Part shown: positions 8,353 to 17,799 of the stretch, piece by piece
Layout of the letters: every line of letters starts with the position of its first letter
Position numbering within the stretch: position 1 is the stretch's first letter
NCBI RefSeq assembly: GCF_023639785.1
Contig: NZ_CP098325.1
Location: 558,001-622,000 of the forward strand
DNA: 64,000 nucleotides
Origin: Leclercia adecarboxylata
GTDB lineage: Bacteria > Pseudomonadota > Gammaproteobacteria > Enterobacterales > Enterobacteriaceae
Direction of reading: 5' to 3'
Made by a program: the position numbers and the translations under genes
The notes under the pieces: model-generated
Told to the model about the DNA's origin: nothing
The model's input: the letters and a program-made list of their open reading frames with translations, nothing else
Databases searched by the model: none

Positions 8353-8375
8353 TGTGGGTTCCAGACAGAAAAGCA

Positions 8376-8458
8376 CCCCTCACCCCGGCCCTCTCCCCAG
8401 AGGGGAGAGGGTGGAATCGTCCCCTCTCCCCTTTGGGGAGAGGGTTAGGGTGAGGGGA
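8376..8458. repeat. paired REP-like hairpins between btsT and yjiX
   Basis: Two head-to-head copies of the CCCTCTCCCC/GGGGAGAGGG hairpin (stems 8389-8411 and 8422-8444). The flanking CCCCTCACCC and GGGTGAGGGG form a larger inverted repeat. Such paired units inside operons often slow 3' RNA decay, which would keep btsT mRNA more abundant than yjiX-yjiA. Confidence 0.75.
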
Positions 8459-8468
8459 TGTTTGCGGA

Positions 8469-10622
8469 TTAATGGTGTGAAGAGGTCTTCACGCCGCCTT
8501 CCGGGACCGGTACGTACGGGGTCTCTTTGTCCGTACGAGCGTCGGCGTTACGCACTTTCATCCAGGTTTTGATGCCGTAGAAGATGATGCTGTAGACCAC
8601 CACCAGGAACAGAATGCTCAGACCCGCGTTGGTGTAGTTGTTCACCACGATATGGTTCATGTTGGCAATCTGCTGGGCAGTCAGCTCACCGCCGCCGGCG
8701 GCAATCTTCTCTTTGTACTGGTTCGCCATGAAGAAGAAGCCTTCCAGCTGCGGGTTGGTGCTGAACAGTTTCAGGCCCAGCGCCCAGGTGGTGCAGAGCA
8801 GCAGCCACAGGGCTGGCACCACGGTCACCCAGATGTATCTGGTGCGCTTCATCTTCACCAGCACCACGGTGCCGAGCACCAGGGCTACCGCCGCCAGCAT
8901 CTGGTTAGAGATACCGAACAGCGGCCACAGGCTCTTCACGCCGCCCAGCGGGTCGACAACGCCCTGATACAGCAGATAACCCCACAGGCCAACGCAGCCC
9001 GCCGTGCCCAGGATGCCCGCTACCAGCGAGTCGGTTTTCTTCAGGAACGGCACGAAGTTACCCAGCAGATCCTGCAGCATAAAGCGGCCAGCACGGGTAC
9101 CGGCGTCCAGCGCGGTGAGGATAAACAGCGCCTCGAACAGAATACCGAAGTGGTACCAGAAGCCCATGTCCGCCCATGGCAGTACTTTGTGGAACACGTG
9201 GGCGATACCGACCGCCAGGGTTGGTGCGCCACCGGCACGGTTCAGAACCGAAGGTTCGCCGATGTCTTTCGCGGTCTGCATGATCTGCTCAGGAGAGATC
9301 ACAAAGCCCCAGGAGCTGACGGTTGCCGCCGCGTGGGCGCTCACGTCTTTCAGCTGCGCCATAATCAGCGCCGCATTGTCCCCGCCCATCTCATGCAGGT
9401 TTGGCATGGTGATGCCCAGGCCAGCTGGCGGGGTGTTCATTGCGAAGTAGAGACCCGGCTCGATGATGGACGCCGCCACCAGCGCCATGATGGCCACGAA
9501 AGACTCCATCAGCATTGCGCCGTAGCCGATAAACCGCGCGTCGGTTTCGTTCGCCAGCAGTTTAGGCGTGGTGCCGGAAGCAATCAGGGCGTGGAAGCCA
9601 GAGACCGCGCCGCAGGCGATGGTGATAAACAGGAACGGGAACAGCGCGCCTTTCCATAGTGGACCGGTACCGTCAACGTACTGGGTCACCGCAGGCATTT
9701 TCAGCTCAGGGTTGATGATCACGATACCGATCGCCAGACCGACGATCACCCCGATTTTCAGGAAGGTCGCCAGGTAGTCGCGCGGGGCCAGGATCAGCCA
9801 TACCGGCAACAGGGCAGAGACAAAGGCGTAGCCAACCAGCACGAAGGTGATGGTGGTGTCTTTAAAGGTCAGCGCCGGGCCCCAGTACGGGTCGTGGGCG
9901 ATCACGCCGCCGAAGTAAATGGACGCCACCAGCAGCACGATACCGATCACCGACACTTCACCCACGCGGCCAGGACGCAGGAATCGCATGTAGATCCCCA
10001 TGAACAGCGCAATCGGCACGGTTGAGCAGACGGTGAACACGCCCCACGGGCTTTCCGCCAGCGCTTTCACCACGATCAGCGCCAGCACCGCCAGGATGAT
10101 GATCATGATCAGGAAACAGCCGAACAGGGCAATGGTGCCCGGCACGCGGCCCATCTCTTCTTTGATCATCTCACCGAGAGACGCGCCGTTACGGCGAGAA
10201 GAGATAAACAGCACCATAAAGTCCTGCACGGCACCCGCCAGCACCACGCCCGCGAGCAGCCACAGGGTACCCGGCAGGTAGCCCATCTGCGCCGCCAGAA
10301 CCGGGCCGACCAGCGGACCCGCGCCAGCAATGGCCGCAAAGTGGTGACCAAACAGCACGTAGCGGTTGGTTGGCACATAGTTCAGGCCGTCATTGTTAAT
10401 GACCGCCGGGGTCGCGCGGGTCGGGTCGAGTTTCATGACCTTCTGCGCGATGTAGAGACTGTAGTAGCGGTACGCCACCAGATAGACCGACACGGAGGCC
10501 ACGACGATCCACAGGGCGCTGATGTGCTCACCGCGGCGCAGGGCGACGACGGCCAGACAACAGGCACCGAGGATCCCGAGCAGCAGCCAGGGAACGTGCT
10601 TAAGTAGTTTTTTGATATCCAT
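8469..10622 (-). CDS. btsT: BtsT (YjiY), pyruvate/H+ symporter of the CstA family
   Basis: A 717-residue inner-membrane protein with many helices, one residue longer than E. coli BtsT. The N-terminal CstA domain (for example HHFAAIAGAGPLVGPVLAAQ near residue 93) and the later ISNQMLAAVAL segment are typical. BtsT takes up pyruvate with protons when it is induced by the BtsS/BtsR two-component system. It heads btsT-yjiX-yjiA. The upstream region contains three BtsR-like boxes (10734-10781). Neighbours and length make the assignment firm. Confidence 0.95.
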   Translation of the reverse strand: MDIKKLLKHVPWLLLGILGACCLAVVALRRGEHISALWIVVASVSVYLVAYRYYSLYIAQKVMKLDPTRATPAVINNDGLNYVPTNRYVLFGHHFAAIAGAGPLVGPVLAAQMGYLPGTLWLLAGVVLAGAVQDFMVLFISSRRNGASLGEMIKEEMGRVPGTIALFGCFLIMIIILAVLALIVVKALAESPWGVFTVCSTVPIALFMGIYMRFLRPGRVGEVSVIGIVLLVASIYFGGVIAHDPYWGPALTFKDTTITFVLVGYAFVSALLPVWLILAPRDYLATFLKIGVIVGLAIGIVIINPELKMPAVTQYVDGTGPLWKGALFPFLFITIACGAVSGFHALIASGTTPKLLANETDARFIGYGAMLMESFVAIMALVAASIIEPGLYFAMNTPPAGLGITMPNLHEMGGDNAALIMAQLKDVSAHAAATVSSWGFVISPEQIMQTAKDIGEPSVLNRAGGAPTLAVGIAHVFHKVLPWADMGFWYHFGILFEALFILTALDAGTRAGRFMLQDLLGNFVPFLKKTDSLVAGILGTAGCVGLWGYLLYQGVVDPLGGVKSLWPLFGISNQMLAAVALVLGTVVLVKMKRTRYIWVTVVPALWLLLCTTWALGLKLFSTNPQLEGFFFMANQYKEKIAAGGGELTAQQIANMNHIVVNNYTNAGLSILFLVVVYSIIFYGIKTWMKVRNADARTDKETPYVPVPEGGVKTSSHH

Positions 10623-10733
10623 AATAAGACCTGGTTTTTAGATGAAAAAGCGTCAGGGTTCGCTGTGAGAGATGTTGGTTAATGCTGCGGCGATCTTGCC
10701 AGAGCCTTGCGCGTGTAAAGGAAGGTAAATCGG

Positions 10734-10781
10734 TGAGTGGTTATATGGCGGGATGAACGGTCAACAGCGAGGGCGAGTGGT
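10734..10781 (-). promoter_or_regulatory. three BtsR-like boxes upstream of btsT
   Basis: On the minus strand the BtsR (YehT) motif is ACC(G/A)CT(C/T)A. The plus strand shows TGAGTGGT at 10734-10741 (exact), TGAACGGT at 10754-10761 (7 of 8) and CGAGTGGT at 10774-10781 (7 of 8). They are exactly 20 bp apart, i.e. on the same helix face. E. coli btsT has two such sites with a spacer of about 13 bp; here spacers are 12 bp and there are three. The motif is from memory of the E. coli work. Confidence 0.6.
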
Positions 10782-10820
10782 TCAGGCTCGCCGTCGGTGG
10801 GGGGAATTGTGTGAAGCGGA

Positions 10821-11708
10821 TCACGCCACTTCAGTCAGATAGGTTTCCAGGGTGGCAACGAACTTCTGCTTTAGCCAGGCGGGTTCCAGCACCTGAATGT
10901 TAGGCAGCCAGTAGAAGAGCAGGGGCAGGATCTGGTTTTCATGGGCCGCATGGCAGCGCAGGGTGATCCCGTTTTTGTCTTCCGCCAGAAGTTCCTGGCC
11001 GGGCAGCAGATCGCGCCGTTTAAAATAGTGCGCAATGGCGGCGGGAATAAGGACATCCACTTCGAATGTCTCTTCGCTGACCCACGGGTCGGGATTTTTT
11101 TCCAGTAATTCGAGAGTGTCGTTATCCGGCGTGAAGGTGTCGCTAAAAATATCCAGCCACTGGATCAGGCTTAAAGAAAACGATTTCAATCTGCCGTCTT
11201 CGGTGGCTTGTAAATACCATATGTTCTTTTTGTTAATTACTTTATAAGGATTAACCTGTCGCGTCTTGCCTTTATAGAGGATCTGGCAAACCTGCTGGCT
11301 CTTAATCGCCTTTTCAAAGGCTGCGAGCTGGGCGTGGATATCCCATTTTTCTTTTCGCTCGGCATCATTACCGAGGATCATAATATGGTTTTCCTCCGCT
11401 CTCGTCCCCAGTTTCTCCCAGAAATCTCGCCCTTTTTCAGGGAAATAATCATCCACATTCAGGAAGTTAGCAATGACATGGTGCAGCCCCTGACCGGCGT
11501 GACCCTGCGGGGCATGAATAAGCCGGTACTGCCCGTCTCCGGTGTGCTCCACAATGGGCGAAAGTGCATTCAGATCGCGATAGACGGTGCGCTCTGTAAT
11601 ATTAAATTTATGCATCAATGCCTGGCGGTTAACCGCGCCGTGTAAATGAAGCTCCAGCAGAATATCAACCAACCTTTCAGCCGAGCGACTCCTGGTCGGA
11701 ATTGTCAT
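10821..11708 (-). CDS. HTH/WYL-domain transcriptional regulator (YafY-like)
   Basis: A 295-residue regulator. An N-terminal DeoR-type helix-turn-helix (RLVDILLELHLHG, then FNITERTVYRDLNAL, residues ~10-50) is followed by a WYL-type ligand-binding domain in the middle (KKNIWYLQATEDGRLKSFSL near residue 165) and a C-terminal extension. WYL proteins sense nucleic acids or small ligands and control DNA-damage, defence or catabolic genes. I start at 11708 (MTIPTRSRSAERL); codons upstream look non-coding. It lies between btsT and the capsule locus with no obvious partner gene. Confidence 0.85.
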   Translation of the reverse strand: MTIPTRSRSAERLVDILLELHLHGAVNRQALMHKFNITERTVYRDLNALSPIVEHTGDGQYRLIHAPQGHAGQGLHHVIANFLNVDDYFPEKGRDFWEKLGTRAEENHIMILGNDAERKEKWDIHAQLAAFEKAIKSQQVCQILYKGKTRQVNPYKVINKKNIWYLQATEDGRLKSFSLSLIQWLDIFSDTFTPDNDTLELLEKNPDPWVSEETFEVDVLIPAAIAHYFKRRDLLPGQELLAEDKNGITLRCHAAHENQILPLLFYWLPNIQVLEPAWLKQKFVATLETYLTEVA

Positions 11709-11881
11709 ATAAGCTTTCCCGTGAACTAAAACATTGCTGTGAATTATGCCGGTGCAGGCTGACAAAATATGTCAGTGCAGGATTCAGCATATAAATTTGT
11801 CTTAGGTTATAACGGCCAGGTTTGGGATAAACATTAGGGATTTTTGCAACGAGGGGATAAAAGCGAGGGGCAGATCGGATC

Positions 11882-11903
11882 CGCCGGGGCAATTTCCCCG
11901 GCG
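11882..11903 (-). terminator. hairpin downstream of kpsS
   Basis: CGCCGGGG and CCCCGGCG form a perfect 8-bp stem with a 6-base loop, 9 bp past the kpsS stop. There is no T run after it on the minus strand, so it may be a Rho-assisted end or an RNA-stabilising stem. The rest of 11709-11912 holds no gene I can support. Confidence 0.5.
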
Positions 11904-11912
11904 CTTAGCGAA

Positions 11913-13157
11913 TTAATGTTCGGGTTCGGAATCGGTGAGGGTTTCCGGTAAGGGGAGTGCTGTGGGGACGTTGAGCCAGTCGGACTTTCCGTAAAACACG
12001 GCGTTGATCTGCGTGTGATAGAGCAGATGGGTACGAAAACGCTGGAACAGCTTTTTGTCAGGGGCGAAGTTCGATTGCCAGAACTGGTTCAACGGCCCCT
12101 GCCAGGTTAAGCCTTCGATGTCGTACAGCGCTTTGCCCATCACCTTCAGCGGCTTGTTGTGGATCAGCGCCGACAGCCCCGCAGTGCTGTTGACGGTGAT
12201 CACGCCCCGGGTATGGGTCAGCAGCGCAGGCAGGGAGAGATCGTGGATATAGATCACCCGGCCGGTAATGCCGTACTTTTCGCACAGGGTGTTAATCAGC
12301 ACGCCATAAAAACGGTGACCACGATCCATCGGGTGGTGTTTGAACACCAGATGGCGCTCCTTCGGCGCGTGGCGGGCAAAAGAGCGGATCACGGTTTCGA
12401 TATAGTCACGCACGTCTTTAAAGGGGCTGTGGTGAATGATCTGGCTGTCGTTGTAAACCTGCAAAATCGCCAGGTAGTACTCGTTATCCAGCGTCTGGGT
12501 GATGTGGCTCAGCATATGGCGCTGCTTCCAGCGATACCACAGCTTGCGGCGACCGGCACGGACCCAGCAGCGCATTTCATACCACGGAGAAAACGACTTG
12601 TGGTGGCGGTAGCCGCGATAGCGGTGGCGGCCAAACCAGCCTGCTGCATAGTAGAGCATGGCGTGGGCGGCGCGGTTAAAGGCGCTGGGCTTCCACGGCG
12701 TCGGGGCGGGCAGTTCCGGCAGGGGCTGTTCGCGGTAGTATTTCGCGTCGATGGGCATCGAGGAGAACGCGTTCACGCCGCCTTTTTCCAGGGTGATGTA
12801 GAACGGACGAAAATAGCCTTCCTCAAAGGCGAGGAAGTCGATGGATTTACTGCGCGCCCACTTTTTCGCTTCGATATGCATCGGACGACAATCGCCGAAG
12901 CAGACGATGGTATCGAAGGCGTACTCTTTGTGCAGATCGCGCAGCCAGAAGGCAAAGTTTTTCACCGGGCCGGTGTAGTGCAGCGAGGTCTCTTTCGCGG
13001 CATACCAGGCGTCTCCGGCATTAAAACAGACCTGCTTTACTTCGCGATGGCTGTGCTGCAGCCAGGTCGCCAGTCGCGCAAAGCAGGGGCCCATCGGTCC
13101 TTGTAACAAAAGATATCGGCGGCCATTTAATAAATGGCGGATAGCTTGCTCTTCCAT
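11913..13157 (-). CDS. kpsS: KpsS, beta-Kdo transferase for the capsule lipid anchor
   Basis: A 414-residue protein of the KpsS family, which adds the first Kdo residue to lyso-phosphatidylglycerol when the terminal glycolipid of ABC-exported capsules is made. Family features include LLLQGPMGPCF near residue 17, FEEGYFRPFYIT near 130, HPMDRGH near 280 and ITVNSTAGLSALIHNKPLKV near 325. It follows kpsC by 86 bp on the same strand; the pair is region 3 of a group 3 capsule locus. It acts at the inner face of the inner membrane. Confidence 0.95.
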   Translation of the reverse strand: MEEQAIRHLLNGRRYLLLQGPMGPCFARLATWLQHSHREVKQVCFNAGDAWYAAKETSLHYTGPVKNFAFWLRDLHKEYAFDTIVCFGDCRPMHIEAKKWARSKSIDFLAFEEGYFRPFYITLEKGGVNAFSSMPIDAKYYREQPLPELPAPTPWKPSAFNRAAHAMLYYAAGWFGRHRYRGYRHHKSFSPWYEMRCWVRAGRRKLWYRWKQRHMLSHITQTLDNEYYLAILQVYNDSQIIHHSPFKDVRDYIETVIRSFARHAPKERHLVFKHHPMDRGHRFYGVLINTLCEKYGITGRVIYIHDLSLPALLTHTRGVITVNSTAGLSALIHNKPLKVMGKALYDIEGLTWQGPLNQFWQSNFAPDKKLFQRFRTHLLYHTQINAVFYGKSDWLNVPTALPLPETLTDSEPEH

Positions 13158-13243
13158 TTTGTTTCCCAGATCCGTTTGATGAGACAGGTGAGTTAACGGC
13201 TTGATGACCGCTTTTCTTAAATTTTTTAAGGATAAAGAGTTTG

Positions 13244-15247
13244 CTAACGAAGCGTCTGTGCCAGATAGCTCAGTTTGAGCTGCCAGCGTTGCCAGCGGCT
13301 GGCTTTTTGCGATGAGGAGTTACCCTGTACGGCCAGCTGGCGAATTAACTGTTCCGGGCTCATCCACAGCCCGCTCTGCCAGTCGATATAGCGCGGATAG
13401 GCGACCAGCGTCAGCCAGACCAGCGCCGCCAGGGGCAAGGTGCGCTGGCGGCGCGGGGCAGGGTGCCTGTCTTCAGTCAGCCCCCAGCCGCTGTAGAACG
13501 GCTGGCCCCAGGTGGTGACCTTCACCCCCTGCACCAGCGCTTCAAAGCCGCTCAGCGACGTCATGGTGTGCAGCTCGTCCACATGGGGATAAAGGCTGGT
13601 GAGGCCCAGATCCAGCACCTGGCTGTCGACGCAGCTGGCCAGGCACGCCTGTGAGATTGCCCCGGCCCGGTTGCCCGCCACCACGTCCGGATGCGGTTTA
13701 AACAGGATATGCGCATCCGGCCTTGCAGCGCGTACCGCCCACAGCAGCGCTTCATTGCTGCGAATGACCGGGCTGCCGGTGAGGATCGAGGCATCGCCAT
13801 CCACCTGGCCCACCACCAGCACAAGCGTTCGGCCGTCGCCGGGCGGGGTAAACGGCTGTACGGTGCCGACGTTGTATTTGCTCACCCCGTGCTGGCGAAG
13901 CAGATCCACCAGCGCGCTCCCCCGGGCCAGCTCCTGGTCGGTGAGCTGATGCTGATTAAGCAGTTGCTCCAGCCCGCTGGGACGGCGGCTGTCGAAGTAG
14001 ATCCCCACCGGGTCGATGGAGAGTGACGACGGGCGACACAGGTTCGAGCCCAGCCCCCGGGAGCGGATAAAGCCATCTTCCACCCGAATAGCGCGCTTAA
14101 GTTCAGGATGGCGGCTGCCCCACACCAGCACCTGCTCGTCGGCGGCCAGCTGTTGGGGTAACCTGCGCACAAAGCGCAGTTCTTCAGCCAGCGGCTGGCA
14201 GAAGGCGCGCATAAAGGCGCGCTTCCACAGGGAGAAGCCCACCATATAGAGGCGGCGATACTGTGGCGCGGGGTTCTGCTGACCGGCAACGATCTCCAGC
14301 ACCTGCTCCACTTCGCAGCGCAGGCCCAGGATCGGATCCAGATAGCGCGGGTAAAGGATCAGCGCCGCCGCCGCCAGCTGGGGCAGACTCACCTGCGCCT
14401 GACGACGCTCGCAGGTTTTGCTGTCGTGAGTCAGCCCCCAGCCTGCATAAAACGGCATGCCGAAGCAGTACACCGCTTTGCCCAGCAGCAGTGCTTCAAA
14501 GCCCATCTGGGAGGAGACGGTGTAGACCGCCTCCACTTCATTCAGCAGGGCGTGGGGATGGCAGTGTTCGGCCACCACGTCCACGTCATCCAGTTCCAGA
14601 CGCGCCAGCACGCCGCGCTTTTTGCCGAGCCGGGTATCCGGGTGGGTACGCAGCAGCAGGCGGCTGCCGGGATGGTTACGCCGCGCCGCTGCCACCATCT
14701 CAACAAAATCTGCTTCGCTCGCCAGCGCGCCGGGGATGGAGAGATCTCCCGCCACCTGGTCAATGAGCAAGACTTTCGGACGCGGGTCGCCGCGCAGACG
14801 TGCCGCCAGGGCATCGGGTAAACCGCTGCCCGCCGCATAGCAGTTGTATTTGGTGATGCCGAGGCGCAGCAGTTCAGACATCAGCGCCTCAGCGCGGGCC
14901 AGCATCTTGTCGTCGCACGGCGTGGCGATCAGCTGCTCAAGGCGGCTCGGCTGGCGGGCATCGTAGTAAATTCCTACAGGATCGGCGATCAGGGAGACGG
15001 CTTTGCCCCCTCTGGCAGGATGGCCAATATACCCGATAAAGCCATCTTCCAGCTGCCAGTACGGCAACCCGAGTTCATGTGCTTTTTGTTTGATCTGGCG
15101 GGTATTGGCTTTCTGGCCCCAGCCGACCAGAACATCGTCTTGCGCCAGCTGCATGCTGGCTTTGAAGGCGTGTAACGGGCGGCCCAGCATCGGCTCGAGC
15201 TGCGCTTTTCGGGCCAGGATCCCGGCTGAACCTGTATAGAATTTCAT
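13244..15247 (-). CDS. kpsC: KpsC, dual-domain beta-Kdo transferase
   Basis: A 667-residue protein with two related transferase halves. Each contains an EDGFI motif (near residues 67 and 391), a DPVGIYYD/DPVGIYFD motif (near 88 and 423) and a PFYSGWGLT/PFYAGWGLT motif. KpsC alternately adds beta-2,4 and beta-2,7 Kdo units to the primer made by KpsS and so builds the poly-Kdo linker of the capsule. It follows rmlC, from which it is separated by a strong hairpin (15265-15288). Length and duplicated motifs agree with the family. Confidence 0.96.
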   Translation of the reverse strand: MKFYTGSAGILARKAQLEPMLGRPLHAFKASMQLAQDDVLVGWGQKANTRQIKQKAHELGLPYWQLEDGFIGYIGHPARGGKAVSLIADPVGIYYDARQPSRLEQLIATPCDDKMLARAEALMSELLRLGITKYNCYAAGSGLPDALAARLRGDPRPKVLLIDQVAGDLSIPGALASEADFVEMVAAARRNHPGSRLLLRTHPDTRLGKKRGVLARLELDDVDVVAEHCHPHALLNEVEAVYTVSSQMGFEALLLGKAVYCFGMPFYAGWGLTHDSKTCERRQAQVSLPQLAAAALILYPRYLDPILGLRCEVEQVLEIVAGQQNPAPQYRRLYMVGFSLWKRAFMRAFCQPLAEELRFVRRLPQQLAADEQVLVWGSRHPELKRAIRVEDGFIRSRGLGSNLCRPSSLSIDPVGIYFDSRRPSGLEQLLNQHQLTDQELARGSALVDLLRQHGVSKYNVGTVQPFTPPGDGRTLVLVVGQVDGDASILTGSPVIRSNEALLWAVRAARPDAHILFKPHPDVVAGNRAGAISQACLASCVDSQVLDLGLTSLYPHVDELHTMTSLSGFEALVQGVKVTTWGQPFYSGWGLTEDRHPAPRRQRTLPLAALVWLTLVAYPRYIDWQSGLWMSPEQLIRQLAVQGNSSSQKASRWQRWQLKLSYLAQTLR

Positions 15248-15261
15248 TTGCGCTCTGTCAG

Positions 15262-15288
15262 AAAACGCCCCGCGTCACGGCGGGGCGT
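15262..15288 (-). terminator. intrinsic-type terminator between rmlC and kpsC
   Basis: The stem is perfect over 9 bp (ACGCCCCGC / GCGGGGCGT) with a 6-base loop and, on the minus strand, is followed by TTTTC. It stands between the rmlC stop and the kpsC start and so should reduce read-through into kpsCS. Confidence 0.7.
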
Positions 15289-15293
15289 GGGAC

Positions 15294-15842
15294 TCAGAAG
15301 TACTCTGCGTCAGGGAAGGATTTGGCAACGCTGTCTTTGGCGGAGGTGAGGATCTCGCTGTCGATTGCAGGCCAGGTAATACCAATGGTCTCATCGTTCC
15401 AGCGGATGCCGCGGTCGCTCTGTGGCGCATAATAGTTGGTGGTTTTGTACAGGAACTCGGCGGTGTCGCTCAGGGTCATGAAGCCGTGGGCGAAGCCTTC
15501 CGGGATCCACAGCTGGCGCTTGTTCTCGCCAGACAGGTGCACACCCACCCACTGACCAAAGGTCGGGGAGCTTTTACGGATATCCACCGCCACGTCGAAC
15601 ACTTCACCGGCCACGCAACGTACCAGTTTGCCCTGCGCATGCGGCGCCAGCTGGTAGTGCAGACCACGCAGAACCCCTTTTGAAGACTTGGAGTGGTTGT
15701 CCTGCACGAAGTTTACGCTGCGGCCAATGGCGGCTTCGAACTGCTGGTGGTTAAAGCTTTCGAAGAAGAAGCCACGGTCATCGCCAAACACTTTTGGCTC
15801 AAAGATGAAGACGTCGGGAATTGCGGTCTGAATTACGTTCAT
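15294..15842 (-). CDS. rfbC: RmlC, dTDP-4-dehydrorhamnose 3,5-epimerase
   Basis: A 182-residue cupin-fold enzyme of dTDP-L-rhamnose synthesis (third step). Family blocks are FEPKVFGDDRGFFFESF near residue 14, FVQDNHSKSSKGVLRGLHYQ near 46 (with the catalytic His of LHYQ) and WIPEGFAHGFMTL near 113. It is the last of rmlB-rmlD-rmlA-rmlC here, inside the capsule locus, so the polymer probably contains L-rhamnose. A small stem (15865-15881, TGGGGC/GCCCCA) lies in the 49-bp gap before it. Confidence 0.95.
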   Translation of the reverse strand: MNVIQTAIPDVFIFEPKVFGDDRGFFFESFNHQQFEAAIGRSVNFVQDNHSKSSKGVLRGLHYQLAPHAQGKLVRCVAGEVFDVAVDIRKSSPTFGQWVGVHLSGENKRQLWIPEGFAHGFMTLSDTAEFLYKTTNYYAPQSDRGIRWNDETIGITWPAIDSEILTSAKDSVAKSFPDAEYF

Positions 15843-15891
15843 GATTACGGCCTGATTCTTAAATGGGGCATGACGCCCCAGGGGTTAATAA

Positions 15892-16764
15892 CTATTTGAG
15901 CATTTTCAGCAGATATTGCCCGTACGCATTCTTGGCCAGCGGCGCGGCTAATTTGCGCACCTGATCGGCATCGATAAACTTCAGACGGTAGGCAATCTCT
16001 TCAGGACAGGCCACTTTCAGCCCCTGGCGGGTTTCGATGGTCTGGATGAAGTTGCTGGCCTCAATCAGGCTCTCATGCGTGCCGGTATCAAGCCAGGCAT
16101 AACCACGGCCCATCATGGCGACCGACAAATTACCCTGCTCCAGGTAGATGCGGTTCACGTCGGTGATTTCCAGCTCGCCGCGCGGGGACGGTTTCAGGCT
16201 TTTGGCAATCTCAACCACGCGGTTGTCGTAGAAGTAGAGCCCGGTTACAGCATAGTTGCTCTTCGGCTCCAGCGGTTTCTCTTCCAGAGAGATCGCCGTA
16301 CCTTCGCTGTCGAACTCCACCACGCCGTAACGCTCAGGGTCGTGTACGTGATAGGCAAAGACAGTGGCGCCAGCCGGTTTCGCCGCAGCGGCTTCCAGCT
16401 GTTTTTGCAGGTCGTGGCCGTAGAAGATGTTATCGCCCAGCACCAGCGCACAGTCGTCGCCGCCGATGAACTCTTCGCCGAGGATAAAGGCCTGAGCCAG
16501 ACCATCCGGGCTTGGCTGCACTTTGTACTGCAGGTTCAGGCCCCACTGGCTGCCGTCGCCGAGCAGTTGCTCAAAGCGCGGCGTGTCCTGCGGGGTGCTG
16601 ATGATCAGAATGTCGCGGATACCGGCCAGCATCAGGGTGCTGAGCGGGTAGTAGATCATTGGTTTGTCATAGATTGGCAGCAGCTGCTTGCTGACGGCCA
16701 TCGTGACCGGATAAAGACGAGTCCCTGACCCACCGGCCAGAATAATACCTTTACGCTTGCTCAT
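15892..16764 (-). CDS. rfbA: RmlA, glucose-1-phosphate thymidylyltransferase
   Basis: A 290-residue nucleotidyltransferase; first step of dTDP-L-rhamnose synthesis. The signature [13 protein letters not shown] lies at residues ~8-20, followed by [15 protein letters not shown], and VLGDNIFYG near residue 108. I start at 16764 ([12 protein letters not shown]); the frame extends nine codons upstream but the shorter start fits the family. A 147-bp gap without a gene separates it from rmlD upstream. Confidence 0.95.
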   Translation of the reverse strand: MSKRKGIILAGGSGTRLYPVTMAVSKQLLPIYDKPMIYYPLSTLMLAGIRDILIISTPQDTPRFEQLLGDGSQWGLNLQYKVQPSPDGLAQAFILGEEFIGGDDCALVLGDNIFYGHDLQKQLEAAAAKPAGATVFAYHVHDPERYGVVEFDSEGTAISLEEKPLEPKSNYAVTGLYFYDNRVVEIAKSLKPSPRGELEITDVNRIYLEQGNLSVAMMGRGYAWLDTGTHESLIEASNFIQTIETRQGLKVACPEEIAYRLKFIDADQVRKLAAPLAKNAYGQYLLKMLK

Positions 16765-16911
16765 AATCCCTTCAATTTCTTCTGTTTGCACTGGAGAGGC
16801 GAAACGCCACCCCCGGCATGTGTTTAATTGCTGCAGAGGGAGCTAAAACGCCGCTCCCCGACAAATGTCCATGTCGATAAAACAAGGCATGCATAGCATA
16901 CCCTGATGCAT

Positions 16912-17799
16912 TTACTTGCCAAGGATTTCAGCAAGCATGCGATCGACGCCGATAGTCCAGTCCGGCAGCGTCAGCCCGAAGGTGCGCTGGAATTTGCTGG
17001 TATCGAGACGGGAGTTATGCGGACGTTTAGCCGGCGTCGGGAACGCGCTGGTCGGTACCGCGTTCACCTGAGTCACCGCCAGCTCAACGCCTGCCGCGCG
17101 AGCGGTAGCGAACACCCGCTGGGCATAGTCGAACCAGGTGGTGGTGCCGGAGGCGATCAGGTGATAAAGACCGGCAACGTCTGGTTTATCCTGGGCGATA
17201 CGGATCGCATGCGCCGTGCAGTCGGCCAGCAGCTCTGCCCCGGTCGGCGCACCAAACTGATCGTTAATTACCGACATCTCGCTACGCTCTTTACCAAAGC
17301 GCAGCATGGTTTTGGCGAAGTTAGCGCCACGGGCAGCATAGACCCAGCTGGTGCGGAACACCAGGTGACGGGAACAGAGGGCCGCAGCCTGCTCACCCGC
17401 CAGCTTGGTTTCGCCGTAGACGTTCAGCGGTGCGGTCTGGTCCGTTTCTACCCACGGCTTTTCACCGCTGCCGTTGAAGACGTAGTCGGTGGAGTAGTGC
17501 ACCAGCCAGGCGCCCAGCGCTTCGGCTTCTTTAGCGATGGCGGCAACGCTAGTGGCGTTGAGCAGCTCGGCAAAGTCGCGCTCGCTCTCGGCTTTATCCA
17601 CCGCGGTGTGGGCGGCGGCATTGACGATGACGTCTGGCTTCAGCTGACGTACGGTCTCGGCCACGCCTTCCGGGTTGCTGAAGTCGCCGCAGTAATCGGT
17701 GGAGTCAAAATCCACCGCAGTGATACGACCCAGCGGTAACAGGGCACGCTGGAGCTCCCAGCCTACCTGGCCATTTTTGCCGAACAGCAGAATATGCAT
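16912..17799 (-). CDS. rfbD: RmlD, dTDP-4-dehydrorhamnose reductase
   Basis: A 295-residue short-chain dehydrogenase; last step of dTDP-L-rhamnose synthesis. The nucleotide-binding loop is GKNGQVGWEL (near residue 7), with STDYVFNG and the YxxxK active-site motif YGETK near residues 127-131. Its ATG overlaps the rmlB stop by one base (TGATG), a coupled arrangement. Confidence 0.95.
   Translation of the reverse strand: MHILLFGKNGQVGWELQRALLPLGRITAVDFDSTDYCGDFSNPEGVAETVRQLKPDVIVNAAAHTAVDKAESERDFAELLNATSVAAIAKEAEALGAWLVHYSTDYVFNGSGEKPWVETDQTAPLNVYGETKLAGEQAAALCSRHLVFRTSWVYAARGANFAKTMLRFGKERSEMSVINDQFGAPTGAELLADCTAHAIRIAQDKPDVAGLYHLIASGTTTWFDYAQRVFATARAAGVELAVTQVNAVPTSAFPTPAKRPHNSRLDTSKFQRTFGLTLPDWTIGVDRMLAEILGK

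Noticed and set aside
10660..10682. A CRP site upstream of btsT (TGTGA half site)
   Set aside because: Only one half matches; the second half TCACA is not present at the right spacing.
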